Shown here piece after piece: positions 6,578 to 10,074 of a stretch of 10,074 nt of DNA. The translations under genes were made by a program, and so were the position numbers. Below the pieces are notes generated by a model. It made no database searches. It was not told the DNA's origin and saw only the letters and a list, made by a program, of their open reading frames with translations. Numbering within the stretch: position 1 is the stretch's first letter; the number at the start of each line of letters is the position of its first letter. Source of the DNA: Alphaproteobacteria bacterium (GTDB lineage: Bacteria; Pseudomonadota; Alphaproteobacteria; Micavibrionales; SZUA-601); NCBI GenBank assembly GCA_028290805.1, contig JAQGJA010000153.1:1-10074 (forward strand), read 5' to 3'.

Positions 6578-7075
6578 TTAAACCTTTTCGCGCAACACTT
6601 TTGCCGAGGCTTTTTCCAATCCGCTCAATAACGCGACGCGGTCATTATCGGTGATGGCGCGAGGCCCCTGATTGATTGCGATGCGCAAGGTTTTGAGATG
6701 CAGGCCGATCACTTCCCCTGCCAAAGGCTGGATCTCTGTCAAGCCGCCGCAAAACCGCAAAAGGCTTTCCGCGATAACGGTGACCAGCGGAAAACGGAAC
6801 ATGATGCTGTGCGATTTCAGCTCTACCGTGGCGGCTTGGATCGTAAGCTTGATATCCTTCCATGGTTTTTTCGCGGCGATCAGTTCCAATGCTTCTTCGA
6901 TCAGCGAAATATCCTGTTCGGCCGCCGCCGGGAACATGAGGGATGCCGCCTCCAGCCGGGTTTCGGCGTTTTTTATCGCCGCCGGATCGAACCCGCCCGT
7001 GCCTGCCTTGCGTTTCAATTCCTGTGAAGCCTTGATGATGATGACTTCCGGTTGGTCGGTATCTGATGTGCCCAT
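6578..7075 (-). CDS. Small helical protein paired with a response regulator (possible Hpt-like partner)
   Basis: 165 residues with no signal peptide or membrane segment, predicted mostly alpha-helical. The N-terminal part (QELKRKAGTGGFDPAAIKNAETRLE, 18-42) and the core (ELKSHSIMFRFPLVTVIAESLLRF, 85-108) resemble in layout small alphaproteobacterial proteins encoded next to CheY-like regulators. In those, from memory, the core reads like an Hpt motif (AHxxxGxxxxFGYPL). If that alignment is right, the His position is Val84 here, while His89 and His126 are the only core histidines. The start is firm: AAGGA lies 7 nt upstream of ATG 7075. It follows the receiver gene by 14 bp on the same strand, so the two form an operon and probably one signalling unit. 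It converges on the YmdB-type gene with a 1-bp gap. The gene is real; the function is not established. Confidence 0.8.
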   Translation of the reverse strand: MGTSDTDQPEVIIIKASQELKRKAGTGGFDPAAIKNAETRLEAASLMFPAAAEQDISLIEEALELIAAKKPWKDIKLTIQAATVELKSHSIMFRFPLVTVIAESLLRFCGGLTEIQPLAGEVIGLHLKTLRIAINQGPRAITDNDRVALLSGLEKASAKVLREKV

Positions 7076-7089
7076 TATCCGTTCCTTTA

Positions 7090-7602
7090 TTAATCAGTAA
7101 CCATATCGGCATTTTTGATCTTGTCTGCGCGGCGCTTTTTATGCGGAACATCCTCGCTACGCCGTCTGCGGTCGGGCCCGACGAATTCCGGCGCGATGAC
7201 AAAATCGCGCGGCCTTTCAATGATATGGGTCAGATGATCGACCAGCGTCTGGATCGTAAAAGGCTTGATCAGGAATTCCGTCGCCCCGGCATCGCGGGCA
7301 TGAAAAACGCGTTCCTTGCTGGTAAAGCCGGTCATGACGATCACAGGCAGGTAAGGTGCAGGGCTGCGCTGGTCCTCGCGGACGCGTTTGGTAAATTCAA
7401 TGGCGTCCTGCCGGTCCATGCGCCAGTCGACCAGGATCAGGTCGGGCTTATGTTCGCAATAAAACCCCCACCCCTCTTCCAACGTTTCGGCAGCATCGAT
7501 CGTGCCGAACCCCAGATCGAGCAGCAGGGCGCGGAGCAAAGCGCGGATGGGTTTGTTGTCGTCAACGACCAGGACCCGCAGGTTTTTAAGTTTGTAAGAC
7601 AT
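7090..7602 (-). CDS. CheY-like single-domain response regulator with GPDRRRR tail
   Basis: A 170-residue protein with one receiver domain (~8-130). The acidic pocket Asp14-Asp15 (VVDDN), phospho-acceptor Asp59 (LVDWRMD), Thr91 (VMTGF) and Lys113 (IKPF) are all present, so it should be phosphorylated and switch normally. The receiver is followed not by a DNA-binding domain but by a ~40-residue basic tail containing FVGPDRRRRSED. Such a tail is typical of a group of alphaproteobacterial stand-alone receivers; its role is unknown to me. No histidine kinase is encoded in the window, so its partner lies elsewhere. I chose ATG 7602 (MSYKLKNLRVLVVDD) because it matches the usual receiver start and has GGA 9 nt upstream. 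In-frame ATGs at 7638 and 7629 would add 12 or 9 residues and have no ribosome site. The helical protein gene follows in the same operon. Confidence 0.9.
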   Translation of the reverse strand: MSYKLKNLRVLVVDDNKPIRALLRALLLDLGFGTIDAAETLEEGWGFYCEHKPDLILVDWRMDRQDAIEFTKRVREDQRSPAPYLPVIVMTGFTSKERVFHARDAGATEFLIKPFTIQTLVDHLTHIIERPRDFVIAPEFVGPDRRRRSEDVPHKKRRADKIKNADMVTD

Positions 7603-7647
7603 GCTGTAAATTCCAATAGAATGCAACATCTTAGACATAAATTATTA

Positions 7648-7681
7648 ACAAGATATATACGTAATCACTTGCAAATCTTGT
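7648..7681. repeat. Short inverted repeat in the shared response-regulator/yebC promoter region
   Basis: ACAAGAT (7648-7654) and ATCTTGT (7675-7681) are perfect 7-bp inverted arms 20 bp apart. A smaller pair, TTGCA (7669-7673) and TGCAA (7686-7690), overlaps it. The region is AT-rich and lies between divergent starts, and a TATAGT (7681-7686) resembles a -10 box toward yebC without a good -35. It could be an operator for a dimeric regulator, but arms this short in AT-rich DNA can arise by chance. Confidence 0.3.
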
Positions 7682-7739
7682 ATAGTGCAAAAAATCTGCT
7701 AGGTTTTGCTTTATTCATCCCTTTTACCGAGACGTTTTT

Positions 7740-8486
7740 ATGGCCGGCCATTCCAAATTCAAAAACATCATGTTCCGCAAGGGCAAGCAGGACTCGAAAA
7801 AGGCCAAGGTCTTCAACAAAATTTCCCGCGAAATTTCCGTCGCCGTGCGCCAGGGCGGCGAAGACCAGAACAGCAATCCGCGTCTGCGCGCCGCTATTTT
7901 GGCCGCCCGCGCCGCCAACATGACCAATGACCGCGTCAAATCCGCCATTAAATCCGGCAGCGATGTCGCAGGCGAGCTGGCCGAGGAAATCCGCTATGAA
8001 GGTTATGGCCCCGGCGGCATCGCCCTGATCATCGAAGCCCTCACCGATAACCGCCAGCGCACCGCCCCCGAAATCCGCAGCACGATGAGCAAGAATGGCG
8101 GGGCGATGGGCGAAATGAACTCAGTCGCCTTCCAGTTCAAACGCGTGGGACAGATTTTATATCCCGCCAAAACCGTTGACAGCGACGCCATGTTCGAAGC
8201 CGCGCTGGAAGCAGGCGCCGACAATGTCGAAAGCGACGAAGAATATCACGATATCACGACGACGATTGAGGATTATGCCGCGGCATTGGAAACCTTGTCC
8301 GAGAAATTCGGTTCCCCGGAAGAAAGCGGCTTTATCTGGGTGCCGAATAACACAATTGAGGTGACGGGCGATAATGCGGCGGCATTAGTCAAATTGATCA
8401 ATGCCCTCGAAGACTTGGATGACGTGCAACAGGTCTTCGGAAATTACGAGATTGCGGATGACATGATGGAAAAGCTTTCCGCATGA
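7740..8486 (+). CDS. yebC: YebC/PmpR/TACO1-family protein
   Basis: 248 residues, the usual family length, beginning with the family hallmark MAGHSKFKNI and carrying GYGPGGIALIIEALTDN at ~93-109 and GFIWVPNNTIEV at ~197-208. YebC-family proteins have long been annotated as transcriptional regulators (PmpR). More recent work on bacterial and mitochondrial (TACO1) members assigns them a role in relieving ribosome stalling at proline-rich stretches. Three-domain fold; no membrane segment or signal peptide. Its stop overlaps the ruvC start by ATGA, the classic yebC-ruvC arrangement. Upstream is a ~100-bp AT-rich gap shared with the divergent response-regulator operon, so the promoter of the whole yebC-ruvCAB operon should lie there. 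The ribosome site before ATG 7740 is weak. Confidence 0.96.
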   Translation: MAGHSKFKNIMFRKGKQDSKKAKVFNKISREISVAVRQGGEDQNSNPRLRAAILAARAANMTNDRVKSAIKSGSDVAGELAEEIRYEGYGPGGIALIIEALTDNRQRTAPEIRSTMSKNGGAMGEMNSVAFQFKRVGQILYPAKTVDSDAMFEAALEAGADNVESDEEYHDITTTIEDYAAALETLSEKFGSPEESGFIWVPNNTIEVTGDNAAALVKLINALEDLDDVQQVFGNYEIADDMMEKLSA

Positions 8487-8971
8487 AAATCCTCGGCCTC
8501 GACCCTGGCTTGCGCTTCACCGGCTGGGGCCTGATCGACAGCACCGGCAACCGTTTAAAATTCTTAAGCTGCGGCCGCGTCGTGGTGCCGGACAATACCG
8601 ATCTGGCCACCCGCCTCGCTTTTCTTTATGCAGAACTCTCCAAAATCATCACCGCCCTGCAACCCGACCAGGCCGCCGTTGAAGAAACCTTCAGCAATGT
8701 CAACGCCAAATCCACCCTCAAACTCGGCATGGCCCGCGGCGTCGTTATGCTGGCCCCGGCGCAATACAACATCCCCGTATCCGAATATTCTGCCAACACC
8801 GTCAAAAAAACGGTGGTTGGCGCAGGCCACGCCGGTAAGAACCAGGTGCAGCATATGGTAAAAATGCTCTTGCCGCTGGCCCAGTTTGCAAACGCCGATG
8901 CGGCCGATGCCCTTGCAATCGCGATTTGCCACGCGCATCATGCCCAGACGATGCACAGGATACATTCATGA
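8483..8971 (+). CDS. ruvC: Holliday junction resolvase RuvC
   Basis: Dimeric endonuclease that cuts Holliday junctions symmetrically in recombination and fork repair, acting with RuvAB. The 162-residue RNase H-like fold is intact. The catalytic acidic residues are Asp7 (LGLDPG), Glu67 (AVEETF), and Asp139/Asp142 (NADAADALAIAICHAH), at the positions of E. coli D7, E66, D138 and D141. The substrate-contact stretch FSNVNAKSTLKLGMARGV (70-87) is typical. The start ATG overlaps the yebC stop and its own stop overlaps the ruvA start, both by ATGA, so expression depends on translational coupling within the operon. Confidence 0.96.
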   Translation: MKILGLDPGLRFTGWGLIDSTGNRLKFLSCGRVVVPDNTDLATRLAFLYAELSKIITALQPDQAAVEETFSNVNAKSTLKLGMARGVVMLAPAQYNIPVSEYSANTVKKTVVGAGHAGKNQVQHMVKMLLPLAQFANADAADALAIAICHAHHAQTMHRIHS

Positions 8972-9600
8972 TCGCATACCTCTCCGGAATTCTTCGCCAT
9001 GCCGACCCGCAATCCGTCATTCTGGACGTGAGCGGCGTCGGCTATCAGGTCGGCATTACGACGCAGACGCAAAGCCTGCTGGGGCCGATCGGCTCGGCGC
9101 TGACGCTGCATATCGTAACACAGGTGCGCGAGGATGCGATTACCCTGTTCGGGTTTTCGGCGCGCGATGAAAAGGACTCTTTCCTGAAATTGACCACGGT
9201 GCAGGGCGTCGGCGCGCGGATGGCGCTGAATTTATTATCTTCAATGAGCAGCGAGCAACTCTGGCGCGCCATTTTAAGCGACGATAAAAAATCCCTGACG
9301 GCGGCCGAAGGCGTCGGGCCGAAACTGGCGGCGCGCCTTACCACGGAATTAAAGGATTACGCCGGCAAACAGGTTTTTCCCGGCACCGGCTCTCTGCCCA
9401 AAACCGCCCGGAATGCCGCGCCGATTTCCGCCGTGCCGCAGATCGGTGACATCACGCGCGAGGCCGTTTCGGCCCTGATCAATCTCGGTTATGCGCCAAC
9501 CGATGCGGCGCGCGCGGTAAGCATCATCGCCAATGAAAATAACGAGGCCGATCTTTCCACCATCATCCGCCTCTCGCTCCAGGAAGTCAGCCACGCATGA
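8968..9600 (+). CDS. ruvA: Holliday junction branch-migration protein RuvA
   Basis: Tetrameric junction-binding protein that loads the RuvB motor and holds the junction in square-planar form. 210 residues. Domain I is an OB-fold (~1-64, MIAYLSGIL...VREDAITLFGF). Domain II carries two helix-hairpin-helix motifs, TVQGVGAR (77-84) and EGVGPKLAARL (114-124). Domain III (~160-208, REAVSALINLGYAPTDAARAV) is the three-helix RuvB-binding module, after a flexible linker rich in Pro/Ala. I chose ATG 8968, since MIAYLSG is the family start and it overlaps the ruvC stop by ATGA; an earlier in-frame ATG (8926) would lie deep in ruvC. The stop overlaps the ruvB start by ATGA. Confidence 0.96.
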   Translation: MIAYLSGILRHADPQSVILDVSGVGYQVGITTQTQSLLGPIGSALTLHIVTQVREDAITLFGFSARDEKDSFLKLTTVQGVGARMALNLLSSMSSEQLWRAILSDDKKSLTAAEGVGPKLAARLTTELKDYAGKQVFPGTGSLPKTARNAAPISAVPQIGDITREAVSALINLGYAPTDAARAVSIIANENNEADLSTIIRLSLQEVSHA

Positions 9601-10074
9601 ATGACGCCGCCCGCCTGACCGATGCCGGATTGCAGCCCGGCGATACGCTGGAAAAAGCCCTGCGCCCGCAAACTTTGGACGAATTTATCGGCCAGCCGAA
9701 ACTGTGCCGGCAACTCTCGATTTTTATCCAGGCCGCCAAACAGCGCAAAGAAGCGTTGGATCATGTGTTGCTGGCAGGGCCGCCGGGACTGGGCAAAACC
9801 ACTTTGGCCCAGATCGTTGCGCGTGAACTCGGCGTCGGTTTCCGCGCCACTTCCGGCCCCGTGCTGGTGCGCGCAGGCGACCTTGCGGCCATCCTGACCA
9901 ATCTGCAGCCGAATGATGTGTTGTTCATCGATGAAATCCACCGGTTAAGTTCGACGGTCGAAGAAATCCTGTATCCCGCCATGGAAGACAACAAGCTGGA
10001 CCTGATCATCGGCGAAGGCCCCGCGGCGCGGTCGGTACAGATCGACTTGCCCCCCTTTACGCTGGTTGCGGCGA
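9597..10074 (+). CDS. ruvB: Holliday junction branch-migration helicase RuvB (partial, runs off the right edge)
   Basis: AAA+ hexameric motor that drives branch migration on RuvA-bound junctions. The first 159 codons are in the window and the frame stays open to the edge. Visible: the N-terminal LRPQTLDEFIGQ (22-33), Walker A GPPGLGKT (61-68), SGPVLVRAGDLAAILTNL (86-103), Walker B FIDEIHRL (Asp112-Glu113), and IIGEGPAARSVQIDLPPFTLVAA at the end. This is about half of a typical ~340-residue RuvB; the rest of the ATPase and the winged-helix domain lie outside. ATG 9597 overlaps the ruvA stop by ATGA; the ATG at 9601 is out of frame. The residues after SGPV read LVRAG where E. coli has LEKAG, a small variation. 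Confidence 0.97.
   Translation, partial: MNDAARLTDAGLQPGDTLEKALRPQTLDEFIGQPKLCRQLSIFIQAAKQRKEALDHVLLAGPPGLGKTTLAQIVARELGVGFRATSGPVLVRAGDLAAILTNLQPNDVLFIDEIHRLSSTVEEILYPAMEDNKLDLIIGEGPAARSVQIDLPPFTLVAA

Noticed and set aside
7066..7923. 285-codon plus-strand open frame covering the response regulator and the start of yebC
   Set aside because: It is antisense to the receiver gene and out of frame with yebC; both of those are clearly real, so this is chance.

Overview
The window is about 10 kb of ordinary, gene-dense chromosome, most probably from an alphaproteobacterium of moderate GC content. Three things point there: the map gene runs directly into a radC start; a 5-formyltetrahydrofolate cyclo-ligase gene is coupled to a YmdB-type phosphoesterase gene next to yebC-ruvC-ruvA-ruvB; and a stand-alone receiver protein ends in a GPDRRRR tail and is paired with a small helical protein. 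I cannot name a genus. I see no phage, transposase, CRISPR array, toxin-antitoxin pair, tRNA or rRNA.

Left part (1-1696): on the minus strand map (methionine aminopeptidase) overlaps by one base the start of a gene cut by the window edge, very probably radC. Divergent from map, after 51 bp, is a stand-alone CinA/MoaB-type molybdopterin-binding-fold protein.

Middle left (1697-5068): a short accessory-looking island holds a GC-rich palindromic repeat and an AT-rich gene for a two-helix membrane protein. Then comes thrS (threonyl-tRNA synthetase, all editing and zinc residues present) on the minus strand with its own promoter. Beyond it lie a strong intrinsic terminator and a monocistronic gene for an OmpA-domain lipoprotein, also on the minus strand.

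Middle right (5204-7638): on the plus strand, the cyclo-ligase gene and a YmdB-family phosphoesterase gene overlap by ATGA. They converge (1 bp gap) on a minus-strand pair: a CheY-like receiver protein followed 14 bp later by a small helical protein of unknown function.

Right part (7740-10074): yebC-ruvC-ruvA-ruvB on the plus strand, every junction a 4-bp ATGA overlap, with ruvB cut by the window edge. The ruv genes encode the Holliday-junction branch-migration and resolution machine, and yebC is its usual companion.

Nothing here is a clear new system. The most interesting points are the altered metal-ligand residues in the YmdB homologue, the receiver/helical-protein pair in which a predicted phospho-acceptor His position may be lost, and the repeat plus AT-rich orphan gene between cinA and thrS.
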